Source: JAENVU01 sp031422675 | GTDB taxonomy: Bacteria; Actinomycetota; Acidimicrobiia; IMCC26256; JAENVU01 | DNA length: 64,000 nt | Assembly (NCBI GenBank): GCA_031422675.1 | Contig: JANPMG010000169.1 | Coordinates: forward strand, 37,588-101,587 | Direction: 5' to 3' | In this document: positions 33,332 to 41,545 of the stretch, in pieces | How the letters are laid out: each line of letters begins with the position of its first letter | Numbering within the stretch: the first letter of the stretch is position 1 | The notes under the pieces: generated by a model | Told to the model about the DNA's origin: nothing | The model's database searches: none | Seen by the model: only the letters and a program-made list of their open reading frames with translations | Position numbers and translations under genes: made by a program

Positions 33332-34579
33332 ATGCCTTCCAGACCCCGTTCCCGGAACCTTGTCGCGCTGAGCGTGGCCGTCATCGTTCTCCTGGCGCCG
33401 CAGTTGGCGAATGCCGAATCCGGATCATCGAGCACCAGTCGTGCCCTTCACGGCATCTCGGCCAAACGTCACCCCAGTCACGCGCACAGCCATCGTCGTC
33501 ATCGTCAGCCGCACCGCCGGCCGACCACGACGACGACCGCGCCGGTCGCGGCCCCGCGCCCGCTCCCGATCACACACCCCAGCCCCACCACCACGACGCA
33601 CCCGAAGCCCACCACCACCACCCGCCCGAACACCACGGTGAACACCCTCCCGACTCCCACCACCCGTCCGAACAGCACGCCCGCTCCGATCCCGGAGCCC
33701 ACGACCACCACCACCCGTCCGAACCCCACGCCGGTTCCCACGCAGAACCTCAGCGAGTGCCTCGCGCAGAGACCCCAGACCGTCTCCGGCCCACAGACGA
33801 GTCGGTTCAAGCCGTCGATCAGCGGTCGGCTGGCCGTGGACGCGCGAGGCGCGAGTTGGACCCAGGTCGACTCCTGGCCGGTCTCGCTCACCGGCAGCGG
33901 CAGCCTGTGCTGGAACGGTGGCTCCATCGTGGGGACCTGGTCCAATGACACGACCTGGGACGTGTTCCACTCCACCGGTGGCTTCAGTTGGGCCAACCCG
34001 AACTCGGTCATCGAGAACGTTCGGGTGCACAACTACGGCGACGCCATCAACGCGCGAGATGGATCGTCGAACTGGGCGGTGCGCGGCGCGCACACGTCGT
34101 TCATCCACGACGACTGCCTCCAGAACGACTATCTGAACAACGGTGTCATCTCGGACTCGCTGTTTGACGGCTGCTACGTCGGGCTGTCGACGAGACCGTC
34201 GAAGAGCAACACGACGTCCGACGGACGCTCGAACACGCTGACCATGGAAGGCAGCCTGCTGCGACTCCAGCCGATGCCGACCGTCTACAAGGGTCCGGCA
34301 CCCGGACACGGCGGGTTCTTCAAGTGGGATGGCACCGGACGGTCTCCGAAGCTGGCACTGCGCAACAATGTGTTCCGAGTCGACCAGACGCCGAACCACG
34401 GCACCCTCGGCCTGCCCGAAGGTTACGAGGTCTCGTGCTCGGGCAACACCATCGTGTGGCTCGGTGGCGGAGCATTCCCGGACGCGGCCTCGTGGCGGGC
34501 CAAATGCCCCGACACCCGGATCGTGACGACCCGGTCGACCTGGGACGACGCGGTTGCCGGCTGGATCGCCACCCACTGA
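33332..34579 (+). CDS. Secreted protein with Thr/Pro-rich linker and the EPS-flanking domain
   Basis: A 415-residue exported protein. Signal peptide is residues 1 to about 26 (LVALSVAVIVLLAPQLANA). A His/Arg-rich stretch (about 40-60) is followed by a low-complexity linker of Thr, Pro and Arg (about 62-135), probably cell-wall spanning or O-glycosylated. The C-terminal domain (about 140-415) is paralogous to that of the protein at 22730: TTWDVFHS, HNYGDAINARDGSS, FIHDDCLQNDYL, DGCYVGLS, LQPMPTVY, GHGGFFKWD, CSGNTIVWLGGGAFP. ATG 33332 has AGGAG eight bases upstream. It is divergent from the EPS operon. Function unknown; a surface polysaccharide role is suggested by location. Confidence 0.8.
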   Translation: MPSRPRSRNLVALSVAVIVLLAPQLANAESGSSSTSRALHGISAKRHPSHAHSHRRHRQPHRRPTTTTTAPVAAPRPLPITHPSPTTTTHPKPTTTTRPNTTVNTLPTPTTRPNSTPAPIPEPTTTTTRPNPTPVPTQNLSECLAQRPQTVSGPQTSRFKPSISGRLAVDARGASWTQVDSWPVSLTGSGSLCWNGGSIVGTWSNDTTWDVFHSTGGFSWANPNSVIENVRVHNYGDAINARDGSSNWAVRGAHTSFIHDDCLQNDYLNNGVISDSLFDGCYVGLSTRPSKSNTTSDGRSNTLTMEGSLLRLQPMPTVYKGPAPGHGGFFKWDGTGRSPKLALRNNVFRVDQTPNHGTLGLPEGYEVSCSGNTIVWLGGGAFPDAASWRAKCPDTRIVTTRSTWDDAVAGWIATH

Positions 34580-34603
34580 ACGAACGCGGGAACGACCGTC
34601 GGA

Positions 34604-34633
34604 GCGACCGCGAGCCTTTCGGCTCGCGGTCGC
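34604..34633 (+). terminator. Strong hairpin downstream of the secreted-protein gene
   Basis: A perfect 13-bp stem, GCGACCGCGAGCC and its complement, closes a TTTC tetraloop 24 bases after the stop at 34579. It lacks a U-tract but is the strongest simple hairpin in the gap, so a transcription stop is likely. Confidence 0.65.
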
Positions 34634-34777
34634 TTCGCGGTCTGAACCACCCGGCGATCAGGGCATTGGGTCGAAGTGCTCATTCATCGCCTTCCCGGCA
34701 GGCCGTTCCGGCTCCAACGTTTAGAATTGCGTGCGCCCGACCGCCGACCGTCTTCACCGGCAGGAGATCCGTCTCTC

Positions 34778-35776
34778 GTGAGTGCAACCCAGACCGATGC
34801 TGATCGTTCCCGCCCATCCCGGCGCGTCCTCGTCACCGGTGCCGCCGGATTCGTGGGCAGCCACCTCGTCGACACGCTGCTCGCCCACGGCGAGAGCGTC
34901 GTGGGCATCGACTGCTTCACGCCCTACTACTCGCCGACGGCCAAGCGCGCCGCGCTCGACTCGGCGCGTGACCACGACGCGTTCGAGCTGATCGAGGCCG
35001 ATCTGCGCGTGGCGGACTTGGCCCCGCTGCTCGAGGGTGTCGACACCGTCTTCCACCAAGCTGCGCAACCGGGCGTTCGCTTGTCGTGGTCGGACGGCTT
35101 CGGCGAGTACGCGAGCCACAACGTGCTCGCGACCCAACGGCTGCTCGAGGCCGCACACGATGCGGACGTGCGACGTGTGGTCTACGCGTCGTCATCCTCG
35201 GTGTACGGGAATCAGGACCGATACCCGACGGTCGAAACCGACCTCCCGCGTCCTTACAGCCCCTACGGCGTCACGAAGCTCGCCGCCGAGCACCTCTGCG
35301 GCCTCTACGCCGAGAACTGGGGATTGTCGACGGTGGCGCTGCGGTACTTCACGGTCTTCGGACCCCGCCAACGCCCGGACATGTCGATTCACCGCCTCTG
35401 TGAGGCCGTGGGCACCGGTGCGTCGTTCCCACGCTTCGGTGACGGAGAACAAGTGCGCGAGTTCACCTACGTGAGCGACATCGTGGCGGCGAACATCCTC
35501 GCCGCCGACGCCGACGTCGCTCCGGGCACCGCCGTCAACATTGCCGGTGGTGGCGAGATCACACTGAACCAACTCATTGCGATGGTCGGCGATCTGGCCG
35601 GAACCGACGTGGCGATCGAGAACCATCCGTCTCAGGCGGGCGACGCGAGGCGCAACGGCGGCGCGACCGACAAGGCCCACGAGCTGCTCGGCTGGACTCC
35701 CACCGTCAGTCTTCGGGACGGGATCGCGGCGCAACTCGGTTGGCACCAAGCCCGGCGTGCGGTCACGGTGTCCTGA
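34778..35776 (+). CDS. NAD-dependent sugar-nucleotide epimerase/dehydratase
   Basis: A 332-residue extended SDR protein. It has the Rossmann motif VTGAAGFVGSH at residues about 17-27, a catalytic Ser in ASSSSVYG, and the YGVTK Tyr-Lys pair. RYFTVFGPRQRPDM and the C-terminal half resemble UDP-glucuronate 4-epimerase and UDP-glucose epimerase-like enzymes. It would supply a nucleotide sugar for the adjacent EPS locus; the exact substrate is not decidable. GTG 34778 has AGGAGA about ten bases upstream; the frame is open to 34676 without homology. Confidence 0.85.
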   Translation: MSATQTDADRSRPSRRVLVTGAAGFVGSHLVDTLLAHGESVVGIDCFTPYYSPTAKRAALDSARDHDAFELIEADLRVADLAPLLEGVDTVFHQAAQPGVRLSWSDGFGEYASHNVLATQRLLEAAHDADVRRVVYASSSSVYGNQDRYPTVETDLPRPYSPYGVTKLAAEHLCGLYAENWGLSTVALRYFTVFGPRQRPDMSIHRLCEAVGTGASFPRFGDGEQVREFTYVSDIVAANILAADADVAPGTAVNIAGGGEITLNQLIAMVGDLAGTDVAIENHPSQAGDARRNGGATDKAHELLGWTPTVSLRDGIAAQLGWHQARRAVTVS

Positions 35777-35843
35777 TCCCGGTGTCCTGATCCCGGCGAC
35801 CGGATCCGTTCGACCGGATGCATTCGACCGGATGCATTCGAGC
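35767..35843. repeat. Two 14-bp tandem arrays at the end of the epimerase gene
   Basis: GGTGTCCTGATCCC is repeated twice (35767-35794) and the first copy holds the epimerase stop codon. After seven bases, a different 14-base unit (GGATGCATTCGACC and variants) is repeated three times at 35802-35843. Arrays of the same 14-base period recur at 41856 and 58751. Confidence 0.8.
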
Positions 35844-35898
35844 GGGAGCGTGCCGGGTCCGACTGCTAGAGTCCCCGGACTCTCGCCGAGAGGTCCGA

Positions 35899-35971
35899 GC
35901 CCCCATCGTCTAGTGGCCTAGGACGCCGCCCTTTCACGGCGGTAACGGGGATTCGAACTCCCCTGGGGGTA
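35899..35971 (+). tRNA. tRNA-Glu (anticodon UUC)
   Basis: A 73-base cloverleaf. The acceptor is GCCCCCA/TGGGGGT (G-U first pair) with discriminator A. The anticodon stem CCGCC/GGCGG closes the loop CTTTCAC with anticodon TTC. The T-loop is canonical TTCGAAC. CCA is not encoded. First of three clustered tRNA genes. Confidence 0.95.
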
Positions 35972-35996
35972 CTACCAAACCGTCCTCGGACGGCAT

Positions 35997-36071
35997 GGTC
36001 CTGTGGTGCAGTTTGGAGTGCACGCCGCCCTGTCAAGGCGGAGGCCGCGGGTTCAAATCCCGTCAGGACCG
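35997..36071 (+). tRNA. tRNA-Asp (anticodon GUC)
   Basis: A 75-base cloverleaf. The acceptor is GGTCCTG/CAGGACC with discriminator G. The anticodon loop CTGTCAA carries GTC, on a CCGCC/GGCGG-type stem. The T-loop TTCAAAT is canonical. It lies 25 bases after tRNA-Glu and 30 before tRNA-Phe, so all three may share a transcript. Confidence 0.95.
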
Positions 36072-36101
36072 CCGGAAACCCTCGTTGGGGGTCTCCACCC
36101 C

Positions 36102-36174
36102 GGCCGGGTAGCTCAGTTGGTAGAGCGCGCGCCTGAAAAGCGCGAGGTCACCGGATCGACGCCGGTCCCGGCCA
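36102..36174 (+). tRNA. tRNA-Phe (anticodon GAA) with unusual T-loop
   Basis: A 73-base cloverleaf. The acceptor is GGCCGGG/CCCGGCC with discriminator A, and the anticodon loop CTGAAAA carries GAA. The T-stem ACCGG/CCGGT closes the loop ATCGACG, so the nearly universal T at position 54 is replaced by A. All other features look functional. Last of the tRNA cluster. Confidence 0.92.
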
Positions 36175-36219
36175 CCGCGCGGCGCTGCCGCCACGAGATC
36201 CGGCCGGACCGGATCGAAA

Positions 36220-36269
36220 CTCCCGAGATCAGAGCTCTGGTGAATCAGAGCTCCCGAGATCAGAGCTCT
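36220..36269. repeat. 19-bp direct repeat overlapping the 3' end of bldC
   Basis: CTCCCGAGATCAGAGCTCT occurs at 36220-36238 and 36251-36269, separated by 12 bases. The second copy contains the last codons and stop of bldC (minus strand), so the gene's 3' end looks partly duplicated downstream. Each copy holds the palindrome AGAGCTCT. Confidence 0.8.
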
Positions 36270-36460
36270 TGGTGTTCCTCGACCTTGTCCAGGAACTGGC
36301 GGATCTCCGAGGCACGGAACCGACGGTGACCACCAAGGGTACGGATCGCCGAGATCTTGCCGGCACGCGCCCAGCGCGTCACGGTCTTGGGGTTCACGCG
36401 GAACATCGCAGCCACCTCGGAAGGTGTCAGCAGTGTGTCGTCGTCGGGGTGTCCCTGCAT
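36260..36460 (-). CDS. bldC: BldC-type MerR-like DNA-binding regulator
   Basis: A 66-residue protein that is essentially one winged helix-turn-helix domain: LLTPSEVAAMFRVNPKTVTR, then WARAGKI, RTLGGHRRFRASEIRQFL. This matches Streptomyces BldC and its actinobacterial relatives closely in length and sequence. BldC binds direct repeats and controls developmental or stress genes in Streptomyces; the role here is unknown. ATG 36460. It is divergent from the ParA-like gene across 187 bases. That gap holds two copies of a GGTCCCTT motif (36523 and 36582) but no site I can name. Confidence 0.9.
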   Translation of the reverse strand: MQGHPDDDTLLTPSEVAAMFRVNPKTVTRWARAGKISAIRTLGGHRRFRASEIRQFLDKVEEHQEL

Positions 36461-36647
36461 TACGGCCTCCGGATCAGCGTGCAGACCGGACGATTCCGAC
36501 CGGTTCGGTAGGGGGAACGTACTTGGTCCCTTGCGCCGGGGCGGGGATACCCGCGTTGCGACGTAGGTCCAATGTACCACTCGGTCCCTTTTTTGTGGTT
36601 GATCCTCACGGCCGACGCACGACCGAGGCTCGTACACTCGCGCCCTG

Positions 36648-37427
36648 ATGGCGTCGATCGTTGCGATTGCGAACCAGAAGGGTGGCGTCGGCAAGACCAC
36701 GACGACCCACAGCTTGGGTGAGGGAATCGCGGCGATCGGACCTCGGGTACTCCTGGTGGACCTGGACCCCCAGGCGTGTCTGACCTACGCCGCCGGGCTA
36801 GACCCCGAGAACCTCGATTGCTCGCTCCATGACGTCCTCGCGGGGCGGAGAGATGCCGACCACGCGATCGTGCGCGCCGGGCGCTGCTCGATGCTGCCGG
36901 CCTCGATCGATCTCGCCGGCTCCGAGATCGCGCTGGCGAACAAGGTGGGGCGGGAGCACGCGCTGGCTCGGGTGCTCGGATCCGTCCGGACGCGCTTCGA
37001 CGTCGTGTTGGTGGACTGCCCACCATCGCTCGGCATCCTGACCATCAACGGACTCACCGCCGCCGACGCCGTCGTCATTCCGTTGCAGTGCGAGACGCTC
37101 AGCCACCGCGGCGTCGGCCAACTCCTCGAGACCATCGCCGACGTACGGGCGTACACCAAACCCGATCTCCGAGTGCTGGGCGCGATTGCGACGATGTTCG
37201 ACGGTCGGAGCCGCCACCCGCGTGAGATCGCGGCCGACGTTGCCGCTCGCTATGACATCCACGTGTTCGAGCCGGCCGTGCCGCGATCGATCCGGTTCGC
37301 GGAAGCACCGGCATCGGGGGCGTCCATTCTCGATTTCGCCCCCACGTCTCGCGGCGCCGAGGCCTACCGTTCATTGGCGCGCCAGATCGTCGACGGGCTC
37401 GCCGCATCGGAAGGGCGCGCATCGTGA
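36648..37427 (+). CDS. ParA/Soj-family ATPase
   Basis: A 259-residue deviant-Walker ATPase. The N-terminus ANQKGGVGKTTTTHSLGEG holds the signature Lys and the P-loop, LLVDLDPQACLTYAAG gives the A' segment, and VVLVDCPPSLGILTINGL gives Walker B. Such proteins position DNA or protein cargo. No parB or parS-like gene is adjacent, so this is probably an orphan paralog rather than the chromosomal parA. The stop overlaps the next small gene as GTGA. Confidence 0.88.
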   Translation: MASIVAIANQKGGVGKTTTTHSLGEGIAAIGPRVLLVDLDPQACLTYAAGLDPENLDCSLHDVLAGRRDADHAIVRAGRCSMLPASIDLAGSEIALANKVGREHALARVLGSVRTRFDVVLVDCPPSLGILTINGLTAADAVVIPLQCETLSHRGVGQLLETIADVRAYTKPDLRVLGAIATMFDGRSRHPREIAADVAARYDIHVFEPAVPRSIRFAEAPASGASILDFAPTSRGAEAYRSLARQIVDGLAASEGRAS

Positions 37428-37669
37428 ACCGGGACACGGCACCGAATCCTGACGGCAAAGGCGCGCTGTTCTCGGCGGCGGTCCGCACACCGGGCACCCT
37501 GGTCGTGGAGTGCGCTGCGTGTCGCGGTCGGACGCGCATCTCGTACACCGAGTTCGCCAAACGCTGTCTTCCGATGACGGCGTGGCTGCCGTGGCGGACC
37601 CATTCCCGGTGGCTGCGGTGCCCGGCGTGTGAACGCCGGAGCTGGCTCGCGACCCGCTGGTTCGACTGA
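37424..37669 (+). CDS. Small zinc-ribbon protein, function unknown
   Basis: An 81-residue protein translated from GTG 37424, overlapping the ParA-like gene stop. Two Cys pairs (VECAACRGR near residue 30 and LRCPACERR near 68) could form a zinc ribbon. The stretch between is Trp/Arg-rich (AWLPWRTHSRW). No family is recognised. Coupling to the ParA-like gene suggests a joint function. It converges with purM with a 14-base gap. Confidence 0.7.
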   Translation: MNRDTAPNPDGKGALFSAAVRTPGTLVVECAACRGRTRISYTEFAKRCLPMTAWLPWRTHSRWLRCPACERRSWLATRWFD

Positions 37670-37683
37670 TTCACCGTCCGGGC

Positions 37684-38724
37684 TCAGCCCCGATTGATGT
37701 GGACCGCGCCGGTTCCGGATACGACGTCACCGATGATCCAGGCGTCGCGGCCGGCGTGGTTCACGATCTCGACGGCGTGGTCCGCCGCGGCCGCGGGCAA
37801 AACGACGGCCATCCCGATTCCGAGGTTGAAGACCGACTCCATCTCGACATCCGCGACGTCTCCCGCGCGCTGAACTGCTCCGAAGATCTCGGGTTCACGC
37901 CACCTCCCGCGCGCGATCACCGCGTCGCAATCCGGCGGCAAGACGCGATTGAGGTTGCCCGGGAGGCCGCCGCCGGTGATGTGCGCGAATGCGTGCACCT
38001 CGAGTGCCGCGCGGAGCGCCAACAGCGTTGGTGCATAGATGACACTCGGACGCAGGAGCTCGTCGGCGAGCGTCGTCGCGGCCCCGGGCCACGCCGGCTC
38101 ATCGAGCGTTCGTCCCGCGCGGTCCAACAACGCGCGGCGGGCGAGCGTGTATCCGTTGCAGCGCAGTCCGGGACTCGCCAGGCCGACGACGACGTCGCCG
38201 GCGGCCACGTCACGCGGGAGAACGGTGGCGCGCTCGACGGCACCGACTGCGAACCCGACCAGATCGAACTCGCCCGGAGCCATGAGGTCGGCGTGTTCGG
38301 ACATCTCCCCGCCGAGGAGCGCACAACCGGCTTCCCGGCATCCGGCCGCGATCCCACCGACGATCGTGGACGCGATATCCGGATCGAGCCGACCCATCGA
38401 CAGGTAGTCGAAGAAGAAGAGTGGCGTGGCGCCCTGCGCGGCGATGTCGTCGGCAGTACCGACGAGATCGATGCCGATGGTGTCGTAGCGACCGGCCGTC
38501 CACGCGACCACGGACTTCGTGCCGACACCGTCGGTGGAGGAGACCAGGACCGGGTCGTCCATCCCGATCTCGGCGATGTCGAAGAGACCGCCGAAGCCAC
38601 CGATCGAGCCCATGACTCCCGGCCGGGCGGTGGACTCCGCGTGGCGCGTGATCAGATCGACGGCGCGCTCTCCGGCGGCGATGTCGACTCCAGCCGCCGC
38701 ATAGGTCAGGCCGTCCTCGGTCAC
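37684..38724 (-). CDS. purM: Phosphoribosylformylglycinamidine cyclo-ligase (AIR synthetase)
   Basis: A 346-residue AIR synthetase, step five of purine biosynthesis. TYAAAGVDIAAGERAVDLI at the start, SSTDGVGTKSVVAW (the DGVGTK motif), LLGGEMSEHADL and HITGGGLPGNLNRVLP are the family hallmarks. It starts at GTG 38724, overlapping the purF stop as GTGA, so purF and purM form a coupled pair. Confidence 0.93.
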   Translation of the reverse strand: MTEDGLTYAAAGVDIAAGERAVDLITRHAESTARPGVMGSIGGFGGLFDIAEIGMDDPVLVSSTDGVGTKSVVAWTAGRYDTIGIDLVGTADDIAAQGATPLFFFDYLSMGRLDPDIASTIVGGIAAGCREAGCALLGGEMSEHADLMAPGEFDLVGFAVGAVERATVLPRDVAAGDVVVGLASPGLRCNGYTLARRALLDRAGRTLDEPAWPGAATTLADELLRPSVIYAPTLLALRAALEVHAFAHITGGGLPGNLNRVLPPDCDAVIARGRWREPEIFGAVQRAGDVADVEMESVFNLGIGMAVVLPAAAADHAVEIVNHAGRDAWIIGDVVSGTGAVHINRG

Positions 38725-40211
38725 GTCGAGGACGCGGCCACGTCGATGACCGAAGACTCCAGGACCAGCTTCGAATCGTCCAGGTCGAGGTCGACCGCCA
38801 CCGGGTAGTCCGCGGTCAGGCATGCGGTGCAGAACGAGGTGGGGGACGCGTGGGTGGCTCGGGTCAGACGATCGATGTCGAGATACGCGAGCGAATCGAC
38901 GCCGAGGTACTCGCGGATCTCACCGACCGAGAGGTCCGCGGCGAGGAGTTCACCCCGGCGACCGGTGTCCATCCCGTAGAAGCACGGATACCGATACGGC
39001 GGGGACGACACGCGGAAGTGCACCTCGGCCGCACCGGCCTCGCGCAGCATCGCGACGACCTGCCGGGTGGTGGTACCGCGCACGATCGAATCGTCGACAA
39101 CGACCAGGCGCTTCCCCCGAATGTTCTCGGGCAGCGGATTCAACTTCATGCGCACGCCGGCACCGCGCTGTTGCTGATTCGGTTGGATGAAGGTCCGGCC
39201 GACGTACCGGTTCTTGACGAGACCATCACCGTAGGGAATGCCGGACGCGCGCGCGAATCCCTGCGCCGCGGGAATTCCCGACTCGGGCACCGGCATCACC
39301 ATGTCGGCATCGATCGGCGACTGGTGCGCGAGTTCCTCACCCATTCGCTGGCGCGCGGCGTGGACGCTCTGTCCGTAGAGCCGGGTGTCGGGGCGCGAGA
39401 AGTAGACGAACTCGAAGAGACAGAGGCGCGGCGACGGTTCTGCGTATTGAAACTCGCGGTGCACCCCGGACGCGTCGATCACGACCATCTCGCCCGGGTT
39501 GACGTCCCGGATGTAGTGCGCGCCGACGATGTCGAGGGCGGCGGATTCGCTCGCCAAGACCCATCCACCGCCGTCGAGCCGGCCGAGGACGAGCGGCCAG
39601 AAGCCGTGCGGGTCCCTGACGCCGATGAGGCGGCTGTCGTCCATCAACACGAACGAGAAGCCACCCTCCAGCCGCGGCAGCACCTTCTCGAGCGCGAGCT
39701 CGAGTTCCCGACCGTCCGAACGCGGTTCGGTCGGCCACTCACGCGCGACGAGTTCGGCGACGAGCGCCGAGTCCGTGGTCGAGTCGAACTGGGTCTCCTC
39801 GGGAGTCATGCCCGGGAGCATGCCGAGTCCGGACGCCAGGTCCGCCGTGTTCGTGAGGTTGCCGTTATGGCCGAGCGCGAATCCCGCGTCGCCCACCGAC
39901 CGGTAGATCGGCTGCGCGTTCATCCACGACGACGATCCGGTCGTGGAGTACCGGTTGTGACCGATCGCGAGGTGTCCTTGCAACGACGCCAACCGCCGCT
40001 CGTCGAAGACCTGGGCGACGAGACCCATGTCCTTCATCACCGTGATCGTCTCACCGTCGCTCACCGCGATCCCGGCCGACTCCTGACCCCGATGTTGCAG
40101 GGCGAAGAGGCCGAGGTAGGTGAGATGTGACACCGACTGTCCGGGGGCGTAGACCCCGAAGACGCCGCACGCATGACCGATGTTGGGACCGGTCGAATCC
40201 GTATCGCGCAT
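38721..40211 (-). CDS. purF: Amidophosphoribosyltransferase
   Basis: A 496-residue glutamine PRPP amidotransferase, the committed step of purine synthesis. The N-terminal glutaminase begins at Cys15 in HACGVFGVY, after a short propeptide that is normally cleaved. HNRYSTTG and the GHNGNLTN loop are present. The C-terminal PRPP site is VVVDDSIVRGTTT. Likely Fe-S ligand cysteines are seen in RYPCFYG and SFCTACL. ATG 40211 is chosen; the longer open frame is not homologous. It is divergent from a lipoprotein gene. Confidence 0.94.
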   Translation of the reverse strand: MRDTDSTGPNIGHACGVFGVYAPGQSVSHLTYLGLFALQHRGQESAGIAVSDGETITVMKDMGLVAQVFDERRLASLQGHLAIGHNRYSTTGSSSWMNAQPIYRSVGDAGFALGHNGNLTNTADLASGLGMLPGMTPEETQFDSTTDSALVAELVAREWPTEPRSDGRELELALEKVLPRLEGGFSFVLMDDSRLIGVRDPHGFWPLVLGRLDGGGWVLASESAALDIVGAHYIRDVNPGEMVVIDASGVHREFQYAEPSPRLCLFEFVYFSRPDTRLYGQSVHAARQRMGEELAHQSPIDADMVMPVPESGIPAAQGFARASGIPYGDGLVKNRYVGRTFIQPNQQQRGAGVRMKLNPLPENIRGKRLVVVDDSIVRGTTTRQVVAMLREAGAAEVHFRVSSPPYRYPCFYGMDTGRRGELLAADLSVGEIREYLGVDSLAYLDIDRLTRATHASPTSFCTACLTADYPVAVDLDLDDSKLVLESSVIDVAASST

Positions 40212-40288
40212 TGGGGCCAGTATCGCAGAATGGAGGCAGGAACGAGGAAACCCTGGCGTTGCCTCGGCCCTGGTCTTACCCTCCTGGC

Positions 40289-41545
40289 ATGCGCACCCGG
40301 ATCGCCGTTCTCGCCGCACTGGTGATGGCGCTGTCCGCGTGCTCGTGGACCCAGCTGCGCGGCAACGGCCAGCGCACGGGCGCGAATCCGTTCGCGCCCG
40401 GGGTCGCGCTCGCGTCGCTGTCCGATCTGACGCCGACGTGGACCTCGACCGACCACGGTGCACTTCCTCAAGAGGTGACGATCCGGGACGGGCGAGCGGT
40501 GTTCGCCGGCGCCACCGCACTCTGGGCAATCGACGCAGCCACGGGGGCCGACCTCTGGCACGTGGACCGCACCGGCGGCCACCAGTCGAACGAGTTGATC
40601 CCGGCCACCACCTGGCGTTCGAACGACAAATCGGTGGTGGGCATGAACCATTTCTGGACCGATTCGATCTCCGGAACGCCGTACTTCCAATGGCTCTCGC
40701 GCCTCGATGTTCTCGACCTTGCGACCGGAGCAATCCTCAGCACTCGCACCTCAGCCGCTCCCACCCCACCGCTCGAAGCGGGCGGCTGGCTCTATCTCCC
40801 GGTGGACCTGCTCATCCTCCGGCCTCGGGCTTCGGGAGAATCGGTGATCGACATCCACCTCGACGCGCAAGCCCTCGACGGCAGCGGCGCGTCCTTCACG
40901 GTTCCGCTCTCGAGTCCCGTCGAGCCGATCTCGAGCCTCGCCGTCGACGGCGACACGCTCTACGTCCGGACCCTCACCGGCGTGCGAGCGCTACCGGCGC
41001 GGGGTTGCGGCCAGCCCGTCTGTACACCGACCTGGCAGAGCACCTACCCGAACGCCAGCCCGGGCGGACAGATCTCGGTCGCCAACGGAACCGTCTTCGA
41101 CCTCGGGACCAACGGCACGCTCACCGCGATCGACGCGGCCGGCTGCGGCGCGTCGACCTGCGCTCCGAAATGGCAGGCAACGTCTTCGTTCTCGGGCACC
41201 GGACTCGCCGTCGCTTCGGGGCGGGTCTATGTCACCGCAGGTTCCACACTCTCGGCGTTCGACGCGGCCGGGTGCGGGGCGTCGATGTGCGCGCCGTTGT
41301 GGACCGCAACCGCGAGCGGCAGGCTCACCGCACCGTCGATCGTCAATGACGTCGTGATTGCGGGCACCGCCGACGGCAACCTCCTCATATGGAATCGTGC
41401 CGGTTGCGGTGCCCCGACGTGTGCACCTGCGTGGTCGAAGGCACAGGGCGGTGCAGTTGGCCCGGTCAGCCCGATCGATCACGCATTGGTCTTCACCGTC
41501 GGTGGTTCCGTCCGCAAACTCGAAGTCCCGCGCGCCGCGACCTAG
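40289..41545 (+). CDS. Lipoprotein with beta-propeller (PQQ-like) repeats
   Basis: A 418-residue exported protein. The N-terminus RIAVLAALVMALSAC ends in a lipobox with Cys18, so it should be membrane-anchored. The mature part carries repeated WD/PQQ-like blades (FAGATALWAIDAATGADLWH). Four Cys-paired repeats of form G-C-G-x3-C-x-P-x-W appear in the second half (GCGQPVCTPTW, GCGASTCAPKW, GCGASMCAPLW, GCGAPTCAPAW), probably one disulfide each. A BamB-like scaffolding or sensing role is possible; the ligand is unknown. The TAG stop shares its G with the ferredoxin GTG. Confidence 0.82.
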   Translation: MRTRIAVLAALVMALSACSWTQLRGNGQRTGANPFAPGVALASLSDLTPTWTSTDHGALPQEVTIRDGRAVFAGATALWAIDAATGADLWHVDRTGGHQSNELIPATTWRSNDKSVVGMNHFWTDSISGTPYFQWLSRLDVLDLATGAILSTRTSAAPTPPLEAGGWLYLPVDLLILRPRASGESVIDIHLDAQALDGSGASFTVPLSSPVEPISSLAVDGDTLYVRTLTGVRALPARGCGQPVCTPTWQSTYPNASPGGQISVANGTVFDLGTNGTLTAIDAAGCGASTCAPKWQATSSFSGTGLAVASGRVYVTAGSTLSAFDAAGCGASMCAPLWTATASGRLTAPSIVNDVVIAGTADGNLLIWNRAGCGAPTCAPAWSKAQGGAVGPVSPIDHALVFTVGGSVRKLEVPRAAT

